In this document: piece by piece, positions 34,315 through 48,288 of the stretch | Position numbering within the stretch: the first letter of the stretch is position 1 | Layout: each line of letters begins with the position of its first letter | Notes under the pieces: model-generated | Databases searched by the model: none | What the model was told of the DNA's origin: nothing | The model's input: only the letters and a program-made list of their open reading frames with translations | Source of the DNA: Sphingomonas sp. IC081 | GTDB lineage: Bacteria > Pseudomonadota > Alphaproteobacteria > Sphingomonadales > Sphingomonadaceae | DNA length: 64,000 nt | NCBI RefSeq assembly: GCF_006874585.1 | Contig: NZ_CP029761.1 | Span: 3,173,001 to 3,237,000, forward strand | Direction of reading: 5' to 3' | Program-made: the position numbers and the translations under genes

Positions 34315-35970
34315 TCAGCCGCTGCGGAAGGCGTGGGTGATCGGATAGCGCCGGTCTCGCCCGAAATTCCGGGCGGTGAGCTTGACCCCCGGCGAGGCCT
34401 GGCGGCGCTTGTATTCGGCGCGGTGCAGCAGGCGCTCGACCGCCTGGACCGTCTCGCACACGAAGCCTTCGCGGACCAGCTGGTCGACGCTCTTGTCGTG
34501 TTCGACCAGCCCGACGAGGATCGGATCGAGCACGGCATAGTCGGGCAGGCTGTCCGAATCGCGCTGGTCGGGGCGCAATTCGGCGCTGGGTTCGCGCCCC
34601 AGCGTCGATTCGGGAATGACCGCCCGGGCCGGACCGCGGCCAATGCGCGGGACATGATGGTTGCGCCAGCGCGCCAGCGCAAAGACGGTCGACTTGTAGG
34701 CGTCCTTGAGCGGGTTGTAGCCCCCCGCCATGTCGCCATAGATCGTCGCGTAGCCCACGCTCATTTCGCTCTTGTTGCCGGTGGTCATCACCATCGGGCC
34801 GAACTTGTTCGACAGCGCCATCAACGCCGTGCCGCGAATCCGCGACTGGAGGTTTTCCTCGGCGATGTCGCGATTGGTACCCTCGAAACTCTCGCCCAGC
34901 ATCGAATCGAACCCGGCGATCGCCTCGCCGATCGGCAGCACCGAATAGCGGATGCCCAGCGCATCGGCGCAGGCGGCGGCATCGTCGAGGCTCTGGCGGC
35001 TGGTGAAGCGCGAGGGCATCATTACCCCCCAGACCCGGTCCGCCCCCAGCGCATCGACGGCGATGGCCGCGCATGTCGCCGAATCGATCCCGCCCGAAAG
35101 CCCCAGCACGACGCCGGGAAACCCGTTGCGCCGCACATAGTCGCGCAGCGCCAGCACCATCGCGCAGTAGATGTCCTCCGGGTGGCCGGCGAGCGCCGCC
35201 TGCGCCCCGCGATCGCAGCGCCAGCCCTGCGCGGTGCGGGTCCAGCGGGTCTCGGCGACCTGCTCCTCCCAGTCCGCCAGCTGGACGGCCAGGCTGCCAT
35301 CGCCGTTGACCACGAAGCTGGCGCCGTCGAACACCAGTTCGTCCTGCCCGCCGACGCGGTTGAGATAGGCCAGCGGCAGCCCGGTATCGACCGCGCGGCG
35401 CTTGGCCACCCCCTCGATCCTGAGGGCGTCCTTGTTGATCTCGTAAGGGCTGCCGTTGATGCAGATGAACATCTCGGCACCGAAATCGGCAAGATGGCGG
35501 CAGACCTCGCTGCGCCAGATGTCCTCGCAGATCGGCACCCCGATCATCGTTCCGCGCAGCACCACCGGCTCGGGCAGGGGGCCGGGCTGGAACAGGCGCA
35601 TCTCGTCGAACGTGCCATAGTTGGGCAGCTCATGCTTCAGCCGCACCGCCTGGACCTTGCCCTGGTCGAGCAGGGCAACCCCGTTGTGCAGCGCACCATC
35701 AAGCACAAAGGCCGAGCCCACCAGCATCGCCGGGCCGGGCGCCGCGCTCGCCTCCGCAAGCGACTGTAGCCGCGCTGCAGCACGCTCGATCAGCGCCGGC
35801 TTGAGGATCAGGTCTTCGGGCGGATAGCCGATCAGGTGAAGCTCGGGGAAAACGACGAGGTCGCAATCGCGCGCCTGCTTGCGTGCCGCGAGCACCCCTT
35901 CGGCATTGCCGTCGAGGTCGCCGACCGACTGGTTGAGCTGCGCCAGCGTGATCCTGAGCGTATCGGGCAT
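34315..35970 (-). CDS. nadE: glutamine-dependent NAD+ synthase
   Basis: A 551-residue enzyme making NAD+ from deamido-NAD+, ATP and glutamine. The N-terminal nitrilase-type glutaminase domain has the Glu43-Lys112-Cys148 triad (FPELHLIGYPPEDL, LKHELPNYGTFDE, VPICEDIW). The C-terminal ligase domain has the PP-loop SGGIDSAT (from residue 292), and TTGNKSEMSVGYATIYGDMA follows. The start MPDTLRITLAQLNQ is the typical beginning of the glutaminase domain. Confidence 0.96.
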   Translation of the reverse strand: MPDTLRITLAQLNQSVGDLDGNAEGVLAARKQARDCDLVVFPELHLIGYPPEDLILKPALIERAAARLQSLAEASAAPGPAMLVGSAFVLDGALHNGVALLDQGKVQAVRLKHELPNYGTFDEMRLFQPGPLPEPVVLRGTMIGVPICEDIWRSEVCRHLADFGAEMFICINGSPYEINKDALRIEGVAKRRAVDTGLPLAYLNRVGGQDELVFDGASFVVNGDGSLAVQLADWEEQVAETRWTRTAQGWRCDRGAQAALAGHPEDIYCAMVLALRDYVRRNGFPGVVLGLSGGIDSATCAAIAVDALGADRVWGVMMPSRFTSRQSLDDAAACADALGIRYSVLPIGEAIAGFDSMLGESFEGTNRDIAEENLQSRIRGTALMALSNKFGPMVMTTGNKSEMSVGYATIYGDMAGGYNPLKDAYKSTVFALARWRNHHVPRIGRGPARAVIPESTLGREPSAELRPDQRDSDSLPDYAVLDPILVGLVEHDKSVDQLVREGFVCETVQAVERLLHRAEYKRRQASPGVKLTARNFGRDRRYPITHAFRSG

Positions 35971-36032
35971 GCGCCGATTGATGCCCCGCGCAGGCCCCAT
36001 GCGCAACTGCCGATGCGTCTGCGGCGGGCAAT

Positions 36033-36062
36033 AAAAAACCCTCCCGTCGGGGAGGGCTTTTT
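36033..36062 (-). terminator. bidirectional-looking terminator between the small lipoprotein and nadE
   Basis: Stem CCCTCCC (36039-36045) with GGGAGGG (36050-36056) is flanked by A6 on the left and T5 on the right, so it can act in both directions. On the minus strand it ends the upstream small lipoprotein gene with a six-T tract. Confidence 0.85.
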
Positions 36063-36171
36063 CCGTCTTGCGACGGACTTTCCGGATGTTTCCCAGATCG
36101 TTGCCGATCCAGGCCGGAAAGCAACTGGGGGCCGGCGCTTCGCCGAGGCGATCGCCGGGCCCCCGGCCGGA

Positions 36172-36348
36172 TTACTCGGCAGCCGCGGTAGCAGCGTCGG
36201 TCGCACCGTCGGTGGTAGCGGCCATGGTTTCTTCAGGAACGGTTTCAACCGATTCCGAAGTGGCGTCAGCGGCGGGCTTGTTGCCACCGCAAGCAGCGAG
36301 CGACAGAGCGGCAGCCGACGCGAACGCGGCAAAAGCAATCTTCTTCAT
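36172..36348 (-). CDS. small Ala/Thr/Glu-rich lipoprotein
   Basis: A 58-residue protein with a type II signal peptide MKKIAFAAFASAAALSLAAC (lipobox LAAC, Cys20) followed by GGNKPAADATSES and a low-complexity acidic, alanine/threonine-rich tail. AAGGGGA lies just upstream of the ATG, a good ribosome site. Short lipoproteins of this type are frequent in sphingomonads and have no assigned function. It is divergent from the methionine regulator, 168 bp apart. Confidence 0.8.
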   Translation of the reverse strand: MKKIAFAAFASAAALSLAACGGNKPAADATSESVETVPEETMAATTDGATDAATAAAE

Positions 36349-36488
36349 GCGAATCCCCTTGCATTGTTTGGCGCACAGGCCAACGCTTGCAGGCAAGCCT
36401 GCGGGGCCATTCTTTAGACGAGACGATTGTGCAACGCAAATGGGAAGTAAGGGGGGCAAAACCGGCAGAAACCCTGAGGGTTGCACAC

Positions 36489-36508
36489 ATATAAAGATAT
36501 CTTTATAT
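36489..36508. promoter_or_regulatory. perfect 20-bp palindrome, probable operator of the met regulator
   Basis: ATATAAAGATATCTTTATAT is perfectly self-complementary, AT-rich in a GC-rich genome, and ends 8 bp before the ATG of the ArsR-type regulator. It fits an autoregulatory operator for a SahR-like protein controlling the downstream metF-metH genes. It occupies the place of a normal ribosome-binding site, so initiation may be leaderless or start at the internal ATG 36529. Confidence 0.75.
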
Positions 36509-36516
36509 GATCTGCC

Positions 36517-37575
36517 ATGCAAATTCGCATGCAAATCGACCCCCTGCTGAGGGCTCTGTCCGAACCGACGCGGCTGCGCATGATGCGCCTGCTCGCGCAT
36601 ATGGAACTGGCCGTGGGGGAGCTTGCGCAAGTGCTCGGGCAAAGCCAGCCGCGTGTCTCGCGCCACATCCGCATCCTGTGCGAGGCCGGTCTCGCCACCC
36701 GCCGCAAGGAAGGCAGCTGGGTGTTCCTGCGCAGCGCGGTGAAGGACAATTCGGAGCCGCCGATGGGCGCCGCTGCCGCCCGCCTGCTCGACATTGCCGA
36801 GCGTGACGATCCGGCCTTTGCCGCCCGCTGCGCCGAGGATCGCCGCCAGCTCGCCGCCATTCGCGACGCGCGCGAAGCCAATGCCCAGGCCTATTTCGCC
36901 CGCCATGCCGAGGAGTGGGATACCCTGCGCCAGCTGCACGGTGCGGACGGCCCGGTCGAGGCGGCGCTGCTGGCCGCGCTGGGGCGCAGCAAGCTCGGCG
37001 GCCTGCTCGATGTCGGCACCGGCACCGGGCGCATCGCCGAACTGCTGGCGGGCAAGGCCAGCCACGTCACCGCGCTCGACAAGAGCCCCGAGATGTTGCG
37101 CATCGCGCGGGCGCGCTTGCAATCTTTGCCACCGGAACACCTCTCGCTGGTGCAGGGGGACTTCACCGCCCTGCCCTTTGCCGAGGCCGCGTTCGACACG
37201 GTACTTTTCCACCAGGTTCTGCACTACGCACAGGAACCCGCCACGGTTCTGGCCGAAGCCGCGCGCGTCACCCGGCCGGGCGGGCGAATCGCGGTGGTCG
37301 ACCTCGCCGCGCACGAGCGCGAGGATTTGCGTGAGCGCCATGCCCACGCCCGCCTCGGCTTTGCCGACCAGCAGATGGCCTCGCTGCTGGCCGACGCGGG
37401 CTTTGCGCCCGACGTTCCGGTCACCCTGCCCGGCGATCCGCTCACCGTGAAGATCTGGACCGCGCGGCGCCTCGAAGCGGCCCCGCCCGCCCCCCTGCCA
37501 GATCCGGCGCCTGATCAGGCGCCTGATCCTGCAAACGACACCGAATCCAACGACAGAAAGACCGCGATCCCATGA
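36517..37575 (+). CDS. ArsR-family regulator fused to a SAM-methyltransferase domain (SahR-like)
   Basis: A 352-residue two-domain protein. Residues 8-75 form an ArsR winged helix ([38 protein letters not shown]) without a metal-binding CVC motif. Residues 120-300 are a class I methyltransferase fold with [13 protein letters not shown] (165-177), ALDKSPEM, and [17 protein letters not shown]. Linkage to metF and metH and the operator at its start fit the SahR group, which senses S-adenosylhomocysteine in proteobacteria; the methyltransferase fold would then be the ligand sensor. The C-terminal 30 residues are Pro/Asp-rich. The stop overlaps the metF start by 4 bp. Confidence 0.85.
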   Translation: MQIRMQIDPLLRALSEPTRLRMMRLLAHMELAVGELAQVLGQSQPRVSRHIRILCEAGLATRRKEGSWVFLRSAVKDNSEPPMGAAAARLLDIAERDDPAFAARCAEDRRQLAAIRDAREANAQAYFARHAEEWDTLRQLHGADGPVEAALLAALGRSKLGGLLDVGTGTGRIAELLAGKASHVTALDKSPEMLRIARARLQSLPPEHLSLVQGDFTALPFAEAAFDTVLFHQVLHYAQEPATVLAEAARVTRPGGRIAVVDLAAHEREDLRERHAHARLGFADQQMASLLADAGFAPDVPVTLPGDPLTVKIWTARRLEAAPPAPLPDPAPDQAPDPANDTESNDRKTAIP

Positions 37576-38489
37576 CGTCCGCTCAACGACCGGCTCTTGC
37601 CCCCGCCCTCGGGTGCCTGCCGGGCGACATTTCCGTCTCCTTCGAATTCTTCCCGCCCAAGACGGAGAAGATGGAGGAGCAGCTGTGGGACGCGATCACC
37701 CAGCTTGCCCCGCTGGCGCCCTCGTTCGTCTCGGTGACCTATGGCGCCGGTGGCTCCACGCGTGAACGCACCCATGCGACCGTCGCCCGCCTCGCGGCCG
37801 AGACGAATCTCGTGCCCGCCGCGCATCTCACCTGCGTGGGCGCCAGCAAGGGCGAGATCGACGAGATCGCCGACCAGTACTGGGAAGCGGGCGTGCGCCA
37901 CATCGTCGCCCTGCGCGGCGATCCGCCGCCGAGCCAGGGCGGCGTCTTCACGCCCCACCCGGAAGGCTATGCCAGCGCCGCCGACCTGGTGGCCGGGCTC
38001 AAGGCCCGCCACGATTTCGACATCTCGGTCGCCGCCTATCCCGAAGTGCACCCCGAGGCAGCGAGCGCCCAGAGCGATCTCGACAACCTCAAGCGCAAGA
38101 TCGACGCCGGCGCCAACCGCGCGATCACGCAGTTCTTCTTCTCGGCCGAAGCCTACTTCCGCTTCCTCGACAAGACGCAGGCCGCGGGCATCACCGCGCC
38201 GATCCTGCCCGGCATCATGCCGGTGACCAGCTTCGCGGCGATCCGCCGCATGTCGGGCAACACCGAGATTCCGGTCTGGCTGGAAGCCATGTTCGAAGGC
38301 CTTGACGAGCGCCCCGGTCCGCGCGCACTGGTCGCCGCGGTTGCCGCGGCCGACTTGTGCCGAAACCTCTACGAAGGCGGCGTGCGCGACTTTCATTTCT
38401 ACACCCTCAACCGTGCGGAGCAGGCCTATGCGATCTGCCAGCTGCTCGGGTTGAGGCCGAAGTTGCAAGAATTGCGGGAGAGCGCATGA
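37572..38489 (+). CDS. metF: methylenetetrahydrofolate reductase [NAD(P)H]
   Basis: A 305-residue flavoenzyme reducing 5,10-methylene-THF to 5-methyl-THF, the methyl donor for MetH. Family blocks are [20 protein letters not shown] (catalytic Glu), [35 protein letters not shown], and the TIM-barrel end [19 protein letters not shown]. It is coupled to both neighbours: ATGA overlap with the regulator and ATGATG overlap with metH N-half. Confidence 0.96.
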   Translation: MTSAQRPALAPALGCLPGDISVSFEFFPPKTEKMEEQLWDAITQLAPLAPSFVSVTYGAGGSTRERTHATVARLAAETNLVPAAHLTCVGASKGEIDEIADQYWEAGVRHIVALRGDPPPSQGGVFTPHPEGYASAADLVAGLKARHDFDISVAAYPEVHPEAASAQSDLDNLKRKIDAGANRAITQFFFSAEAYFRFLDKTQAAGITAPILPGIMPVTSFAAIRRMSGNTEIPVWLEAMFEGLDERPGPRALVAAVAAADLCRNLYEGGVRDFHFYTLNRAEQAYAICQLLGLRPKLQELRESA

Positions 38490-39553
38490 TGAGCGCGCGT
38501 AAGACATTTCTCGAAGAGGCGGCCAAGCGCGTCCTCATCACCGACGGCGCCTTCGGCACCGAGATCCAGAACTGGAAGCTCTCGGAAGCCGACTATGCCG
38601 GCGATCTGGGCCTCGGCCACGACCAGAAGGGCAACAACGACATCCTCGCGCTGACCAAGCCCGAGGTGCCGGAATCGATCCACCGCGCCTATTTCGAGGC
38701 GGGGGCCGATATTGCCGAAACCAACACCTTCTCGGCCAACCGCATCAGCCAGGCCGACTACGGCGCCGAGCATCTGGTGCGCGAGATCAATGTCGAATCG
38801 GCCAGGCTCGCCCGCCGTCTGGCGGATGAGTACGAGGCAAAGGATGCCAAGAATGGTATTAGGCGGCCGCGCTTCGTCGCCGGCGCCATCGGGCCGACCA
38901 ACAAGACGCTTTCGCTCAGCCCCGACGTCAACGATCCCGGCTACCGCGAGATCGACTGGGACACGCTGGTCGATGTCTACAAGGAACAGGCCGCTGCCCT
39001 TGTCGAAGGCGGCGCCGACTTCATCCTGATCGAGACCGTGTTCGACACCCTCAACGCCAAGGCCGGGATCATGGCGGTGCGCCAGCTTGAAGCCGAGCTG
39101 GGGCGTGAAGTGCCGATCATGCTGTCGATGACGCTGACCGACCTTTCCGGCCGCAACCTCTCGGGCCACACGGTCGAGGCGTTCTGGTACGCGGTGCGCC
39201 ATGCGAGGCCGGTGACGATCGGGCTCAACTGCTCGTTCGGCGCCACCCAGCTGCGCCCGCACGTGAAGACGCTGTCGGAAATCGCCGATACCCTCATCAT
39301 GATCTACCCCAACGCCGGCCTGCCCAACGAACTGGGCGCCTACGACGAGATGCCCGAGACGACCGCAGGCTTCGTCGGCGAATGGGCGGTGGCAGGCCAG
39401 GTCAACGTGCTGGGCGGCTGCTGCGGCTCCACCCCGGCGCATATCGCCGCCATCGCGAAGAAGGTGACCGGCATGGCCCCGCGCCACATCCCGGACCTCA
39501 AGCCCGAAACCAGGCTGGCAGGACTTGAACCTTTCGCGGTCGCGGCAGACTGA
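38486..39553 (+). CDS. metH: methionine synthase, homocysteine-binding half (split MetH)
   Basis: A 355-residue protein equal to the N-terminal homocysteine S-methyltransferase module of cobalamin-dependent MetH. The zinc ligands are Cys249 (GLNCSFG), Cys312 and Cys313 (GGCCGS). ITDGAFGTEIQ and ETNTFSANRI are other family blocks. It ends cleanly after this module, while folate, cobalamin and activation domains are encoded by the gene at 40117. Both halves are intact, so this is a natural split as seen in other alphaproteobacteria such as Caulobacter, not a broken gene. Confidence 0.94.
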   Translation: MMSARKTFLEEAAKRVLITDGAFGTEIQNWKLSEADYAGDLGLGHDQKGNNDILALTKPEVPESIHRAYFEAGADIAETNTFSANRISQADYGAEHLVREINVESARLARRLADEYEAKDAKNGIRRPRFVAGAIGPTNKTLSLSPDVNDPGYREIDWDTLVDVYKEQAAALVEGGADFILIETVFDTLNAKAGIMAVRQLEAELGREVPIMLSMTLTDLSGRNLSGHTVEAFWYAVRHARPVTIGLNCSFGATQLRPHVKTLSEIADTLIMIYPNAGLPNELGAYDEMPETTAGFVGEWAVAGQVNVLGGCCGSTPAHIAAIAKKVTGMAPRHIPDLKPETRLAGLEPFAVAAD

Positions 39554-39560
39554 GGCGCGC

Positions 39561-40094
39561 ATGAACGACATCCCCCTCTGGCGCATCCGCCAAGCCGGTC
39601 CCGACGATGCCGAAGCGCTGGCGCTGATCGGCGCGGCGACGTTCCTCGAAGCCTTTGCCGGTTCGGTCGACGGGCGCGGCATCATCGAGCATTGCCGCAC
39701 CGCGCATTCTGCCGAGACCTACCGCGCCTATTTCGCCAGGGGCGCCAAGGCCTGGCTGGCGGAAGTGAAGCCGGGCGACGCGCCGGTGGGCTACGCGATG
39801 ATCTGCGCCCCCGAACTCGACCAGGCCGAAGCGGGCGATATCGAGCTCAAGCGCATCTACATCCTCACCCGCTTCCAGGGCTCGCTGATGGCGGGCACGC
39901 TGATGCGCACGGTGGTGGAGGCCGCGGAAGGCTGCCGCCGCCTGCTGCTGGGGGTCAAGGACGACAACCTGCGCGCACTCGCCTTCTACGCCAAGAACGG
40001 CTTCGAACAGATCGGCAGCCGCCAGTTCGACATCGGCGGCCAGACTTATGACGACCTCGTGCTGGCGCGTTCGCTCGCGCCCGCGCAGGCCTGA
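39561..40094 (+). CDS. GNAT-family N-acetyltransferase inside the met operon
   Basis: A 177-residue acyl-CoA N-acyltransferase. The GNAT pattern is visible as [20 protein letters not shown] (motif A; the pyrophosphate loop is only partly canonical) and [20 protein letters not shown] (motif B). The start ATG 39561 is 8 bp after the metH N-half stop, and 22 bp separate it from metH C-half. Its place between the two parts of methionine synthase suggests co-regulation by methionine/SAH state. The substrate is unknown. Confidence 0.9.
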   Translation: MNDIPLWRIRQAGPDDAEALALIGAATFLEAFAGSVDGRGIIEHCRTAHSAETYRAYFARGAKAWLAEVKPGDAPVGYAMICAPELDQAEAGDIELKRIYILTRFQGSLMAGTLMRTVVEAAEGCRRLLLGVKDDNLRALAFYAKNGFEQIGSRQFDIGGQTYDDLVLARSLAPAQA

Positions 40095-40116
40095 TACTCA
40101 ACGAGAAGCAGACTCC

Positions 40117-42741
<2,625 letters not shown>

Positions 42742-42763
42742 CGGGACCCCGCGCCGATAGGGT

Positions 42764-42795
42764 CGCCGTGCCCGTCTCTCGTGACGGGCACGGCG
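42764..42795 (+). terminator. hairpin terminator of the met operon
   Basis: Perfect 13-bp arms CGCCGTGCCCGTC (42764-42776) and GACGGGCACGGCG (42783-42795) with a six-base loop lie 22 bp after the metH stop. No T-run follows; it may also serve the convergent gene at 42815. Confidence 0.7.
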
Positions 42796-42814
42796 TACTC
42801 GCGAACGGAGACGC

Positions 42815-43090
42815 TCAGTGCACCGCCGGGCGGTTCATGCCGGCGCGCCAGCGGGCGCGGTGGCGCTGGTAGGCCTCGCTGGTGGCGGTCCGGTCGACGC
42901 TCGACATCACGCCGAGCGCGGCGTCGAGGCCGTGCCGGGCCAGTTGATCGATCACCGCGCGTTCATCGTGCCCGGCCTCGCGGGCGAGCGTCTTGAGCAC
43001 CCGCGCGGTCTCGGCAAACTCGATCTCGCCGAGCATCGCGACGCGGCATTCGTTGTGCGAAGTCATGGCCTCGCGCAGAAGACGACCCAT
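42815..43090 (-). CDS. small conserved-looking hypothetical protein
   Basis: A 91-residue soluble, mostly helical protein starting MGRLLREAMTSHNECRVAML with no signal or membrane segment. AAGGGAG lies 8 bases before the ATG, a strong ribosome site, which supports expression. The sequence GHDERAVIDQLARHGLDAAL looks like helix-turn-helix packing but is not enough for a family call. It is convergent with the met operon. Function unknown. Confidence 0.65.
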   Translation of the reverse strand: MGRLLREAMTSHNECRVAMLGEIEFAETARVLKTLAREAGHDERAVIDQLARHGLDAALGVMSSVDRTATSEAYQRHRARWRAGMNRPAVH

Positions 43091-43436
43091 CAGAATTCTC
43101 CCTTAGGTAGTGCGGCCGGCAAAACGCCGTAAATCGATTGCATTCGCCGTTGAGAGCCCTCTACCAGCCGCAGGTCGGCCCGGCGGCTAATGGCCGGCTC
43201 CGGACAAGCACGGAGGTTTTCGGCAGGGCGGATTAGCCATGACCGCCTTCCCCCGCCGGCCTGCCCCCCGAAAATCGCCTGCGCCCCGGGAAACCGGCCA
43301 CATTTCTTCCCCGGCGAAGCGCCCCCGGGCGCCATCGCGGCCGTTGCGATTCGGCAGTTGTGCAGCCATGCATTGGCCCAAAGAACGAGCCGCCCCGCCC
43401 GACACGGGGAACCGGGCGGCGGGGGAAGTTGAAACA

Positions 43437-44630
43437 ATGGGCCTGACTGAAACCTACCTGATCGCGCTGAGTGTGATCCTTGCCTTGCCATATCTGGTCT
43501 GGCGCCTGCTGCGCACCGAGCACTGGGCCCCGCTGGTGGTCGTGCAGATCATCGGCGGCATCCTGCTGGGACCGGGCGTGCTCGGCCACTTCGCGCCGGA
43601 CTTCCACGGCTTCGTGTTCACCCCGCAAGTCATGACCGCGCTCAACGGCGTGGCCTGGTGGGCGGTGATGATGTTCGTGTTTGTGGCCGGGGTCGAACTG
43701 GACCTGTCGGACGCCTGGAAGCATCGCGGCGAAACCAGCCTGACCGCCGCCTGCGCGCTGCTGACGCCGCTGCTGTTCGGCTCGCTCGCCGCCGCCTTGC
43801 TGCTGAGGACCCCCGGCTGGATCGGACCGAAGGGCACGTATCCGCAGGCCGTGCTGGGCATCGGCATGGCCTGCGCGGTCACCGCCCTGCCGATCCTTGT
43901 GCTGCTGATGGAAAAGCTCGGCATCTTCCGCGCCCCGCTCGGCCAGCGCCTGCTGCGCTACGCCAGCCTTGACGACATCGCCATCTGGGGTGTGCTGGCG
44001 CTGATCCTGGTCGACTGGGAGCGCGTGGGACGGCAAGGCCTGTTCCTTGCCGGCTTCGCGGCCGCCTCGATGATCGTGCGCGCCCTGTTCCGCCGCCTGG
44101 ACGAGCAGGACCGCTGGTATCTCTCGCTGATCTGGCTCGCGGTGACCGGCTTCGCGGCAGACTGGTCGGGCCTGCACTTCATGGTCGGCGCGTTCCTGGC
44201 GGGCGTGGTGCTCGACGCCCAGTGGTTCACCCGCGAGAAGCTCGACATGTTCCGTGAATTCCTGCTGCTGACGGTCATGCCGGTGTTTTTCCTCAGCACG
44301 GGCCTGCGCACCGACTGGGGAATAGGCGGCGCAATGGTATTCGGCGCGGCCTTGCTGTTCCTCCTCGCCTCCGTCTCGGGCAAGCTGGCGGGCGTCCACC
44401 TCGCCGGCAGGCTGCTCGGCTGGAAGCAGGGCGAGGCCTCGGTGATCGGCTGGATGCTCCAGACCAAGGCGCTGATCATGATCATCTTTGTCAACGTCCT
44501 GCTCGACAAGCAGATCGTCACCGCGGAGACGTTCACCGCGCTGCTGCTGATGGCGGTGATGAGCACGATGCTCACGGTGCCGATGGTCAAGCCGCGTCTG
44601 GCGCGGCTCGGCATCGGCGAAGATCGATAA
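43437..44630 (+). CDS. cation:proton antiporter (CPA2/KefB-NhaP type)
   Basis: A 397-residue membrane protein with about 12-13 helices and the Na+/H+ exchanger fold, with the Asp-containing core segments FVFVAGVELDLSD and YASLDDIAIWGVLAL, plus HFMVGAFLAGVVLDA and VFFLSTGLRTDW. No RCK/TrkA-N domain follows, so it is a transporter-only form. The start ATG 43437 is preferred because about 66 upstream codons are arginine/proline-rich and unlike the family. The ion carried (Na+, K+) is not determined. A T-rich terminator follows. Confidence 0.88.
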   Translation: MGLTETYLIALSVILALPYLVWRLLRTEHWAPLVVVQIIGGILLGPGVLGHFAPDFHGFVFTPQVMTALNGVAWWAVMMFVFVAGVELDLSDAWKHRGETSLTAACALLTPLLFGSLAAALLLRTPGWIGPKGTYPQAVLGIGMACAVTALPILVLLMEKLGIFRAPLGQRLLRYASLDDIAIWGVLALILVDWERVGRQGLFLAGFAAASMIVRALFRRLDEQDRWYLSLIWLAVTGFAADWSGLHFMVGAFLAGVVLDAQWFTREKLDMFREFLLLTVMPVFFLSTGLRTDWGIGGAMVFGAALLFLLASVSGKLAGVHLAGRLLGWKQGEASVIGWMLQTKALIMIIFVNVLLDKQIVTAETFTALLLMAVMSTMLTVPMVKPRLARLGIGEDR

Positions 44631-44658
44631 GGCGGCATCCCAAGGACAGCACCGCAAG

Positions 44659-44690
44659 AAGGCCGGGATCACCGCCCCGGCCTTTTTTTT
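44659..44690 (+). terminator. rho-independent terminator after the antiporter
   Basis: Arms AAGGCCGGG (44659-44667) and CCCGGCCTT (44676-44684) are followed by a run of eight T. It lies 5 bp from the convergent SDR stop and may serve both genes. Confidence 0.9.
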
Positions 44691-44695
44691 CGTTT

Positions 44696-45541
44696 TCAGG
44701 CGCCCGCCCGTCCGGCCAGCGCCTCCGCCGCCTGCCAGAACGCCTCGACAAAGGCGGCATCGCCGGCCAGCGGATTAGGCCGGCGCGGCGCCCGCTCGTA
44801 CCAGTAGCCGCCGCTCGACCGTCCCGGCTCCTCGGCGCTCGCCAGCCAGATCACCGTGTCCGCCCCCTGCGCCGGCGTCAGCTTGGGCCCATCGGCGTAA
44901 GCGGCCTGCACGCTGCCGGGCGTATGGGCGAAGAAATTGCTGGCCACCGTGCCGGGATGCACCGAATGGGCGACGATACCGTCCCCTGCAACCCGCGCGG
45001 CCAGCGCCCGGGCATGGAGCACGTTGGCCAGCTTGCCGCTGCAATAGGCCGCCCCCGGACTCCAGTTGCCGAGGTTCTGGAGATCGCCGAGATCGATCCC
45101 GGGGATCATCTCGCTGCCGTCCGAGGCGGTGTTGACGATCCGCACGCTGCCCTGGGGTGCATCGGCCGCCGCCGCTCGCATCAGCGGCAGGAGCCGCGCC
45201 GTCAGCACGAAGGGGCCGAGGAAATTGGCCGCGTAGTTCGCCTCGAAGCCTTCCGCGGTCGTGACCTGCTCGCGCGCCATGCCGCCGGCATTATTGACCA
45301 GCACGTCGACACGGCCGGCCATGCCCGCGATCGCGTCGGCCAGCCGGTCCGCCTCGGCCAGCAGTGAAAGATCGCCGCGCAGCATCTCCACACCGGCGCC
45401 CAATTCCGCCTGCGCCGCCGCGCAGCGCGCCGCATCGCGGCCGATCCCGAGGACGCGAAACCCCTGCGCCGCCAAGGCCCGCGCCGTTTCCAGCCCGATG
45501 CCCGAACTTGCCCCCGTCACCACTGCCACGCGCTGCGTCAT
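44696..45541 (-). CDS. short-chain dehydrogenase/reductase
   Basis: A 281-residue SDR oxidoreductase with cofactor loop TGASSGIG, NNAGG, and an active site around NTASDGSEMIPG and YCSGKLAN (Tyr-x3-Lys). It resembles the retinol-dehydrogenase-like SDR group, which has a longer substrate region. ATG 45541 (MTQRVAVV) is chosen because GGAGAGG lies about seven bases upstream; an ATG six codons earlier is less likely. Substrate unknown. Confidence 0.88.
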   Translation of the reverse strand: MTQRVAVVTGASSGIGLETARALAAQGFRVLGIGRDAARCAAAQAELGAGVEMLRGDLSLLAEADRLADAIAGMAGRVDVLVNNAGGMAREQVTTAEGFEANYAANFLGPFVLTARLLPLMRAAAADAPQGSVRIVNTASDGSEMIPGIDLGDLQNLGNWSPGAAYCSGKLANVLHARALAARVAGDGIVAHSVHPGTVASNFFAHTPGSVQAAYADGPKLTPAQGADTVIWLASAEEPGRSSGGYWYERAPRRPNPLAGDAAFVEAFWQAAEALAGRAGA

Positions 45542-45616
45542 GCCTGCCTCTCCATTCATCGGGCTTGCCGTCCCGTTGCGCGATCCTGGCGAGCGCCCGG
45601 GCAAAATCGCAAGCGG

Positions 45617-47476
<1,860 letters not shown>

Positions 47477-47479
47477 GAG

Positions 47480-48196
47480 TCAGTTTGTGTCAGCCCGGCC
47501 CTCGTAAACGGCGCGCTGGGCCGCAAAGGCGCGCTGGAACGCAGGCCGCGCCTCCCCCCGCGCGACATAGCCCTGCACGGTTTCATTACCGGCCAGCAGG
47601 TCAGACCCGCCCAGCCGCCGCAGAACCTGCACCATCATCAGGTCGCCCGCGCTGAAATCGCCGTCGAGCCATTCCGAACTGCCGAGGCGCATGGCGAGCT
47701 CGTCCAGCCGCGCGGCGATGCGCTCCTCGATCGAGGCGAGGCGGGCGGCGAACCAGGGCCGCTCCTGCTCGAACAGCAGGACCTCGGAGCGCTGGACGAT
47801 CACCGGCTCCACCGTGCTGAGCGCGGCGAACATCCACATCACCGCCCGCATCCGCGCGTCACCATCCACCGGCAGCAAGCCGTGCTGGCTCGCCTCCTGG
47901 CGCCCCGCCTGCTGGCTTTGCGCCAGATGCAGCACGATGGCGCCGGATTCGAACAGCGCGAGATCGCCCTCTTCATACGTCGGGATCTGGCCGAACGGGT
48001 TGCGAGAGCGATGCGCCGGCTGCTTCATCTCCTCGAACGAGACGAGCCGCACGGTGTAGGGCCGGCCCACTTCCTCCAGCGCCCAGCGCACCGCCATGTC
48101 GCGCGCGAGCCCTCGGCCGCGATCCGGCGAGTGGGCAAAGGCGGTGATCGTCGACGGCTTCGGCACGTTCGGCTGCGGCACGTTCAGCTGCGTCAT
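47480..48196 (-). CDS. glutathione S-transferase family protein
   Basis: A 238-residue GST. The thioredoxin-like N-terminal domain has WALEEVGRPYTVRLVSFEEMK and the glutathione-binding NPFGQIPTYEEGDLALFESGAIVLHL. The C-terminal helical domain includes SAGDLMMVQVLRRLGG. The first 15 residues contain a repeated N-V-P-x-P motif encoded by a 15-bp direct repeat at about 48161-48190, so the real start could lie later, at residue 34 (MAVRWALEEV). Substrate unknown. Confidence 0.87.
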   Translation of the reverse strand: MTQLNVPQPNVPKPSTITAFAHSPDRGRGLARDMAVRWALEEVGRPYTVRLVSFEEMKQPAHRSRNPFGQIPTYEEGDLALFESGAIVLHLAQSQQAGRQEASQHGLLPVDGDARMRAVMWMFAALSTVEPVIVQRSEVLLFEQERPWFAARLASIEERIAARLDELAMRLGSSEWLDGDFSAGDLMMVQVLRRLGGSDLLAGNETVQGYVARGEARPAFQRAFAAQRAVYEGRADTN

Positions 48197-48288
48197 CGGC
48201 GGCGCTCCGGTTCCCCTGCATCATGCTCGGGAAGCGCAATTCCGGCAACCGGGTTCGTCATTTGCGCGAGGCTGGGTTATGAGGCCGC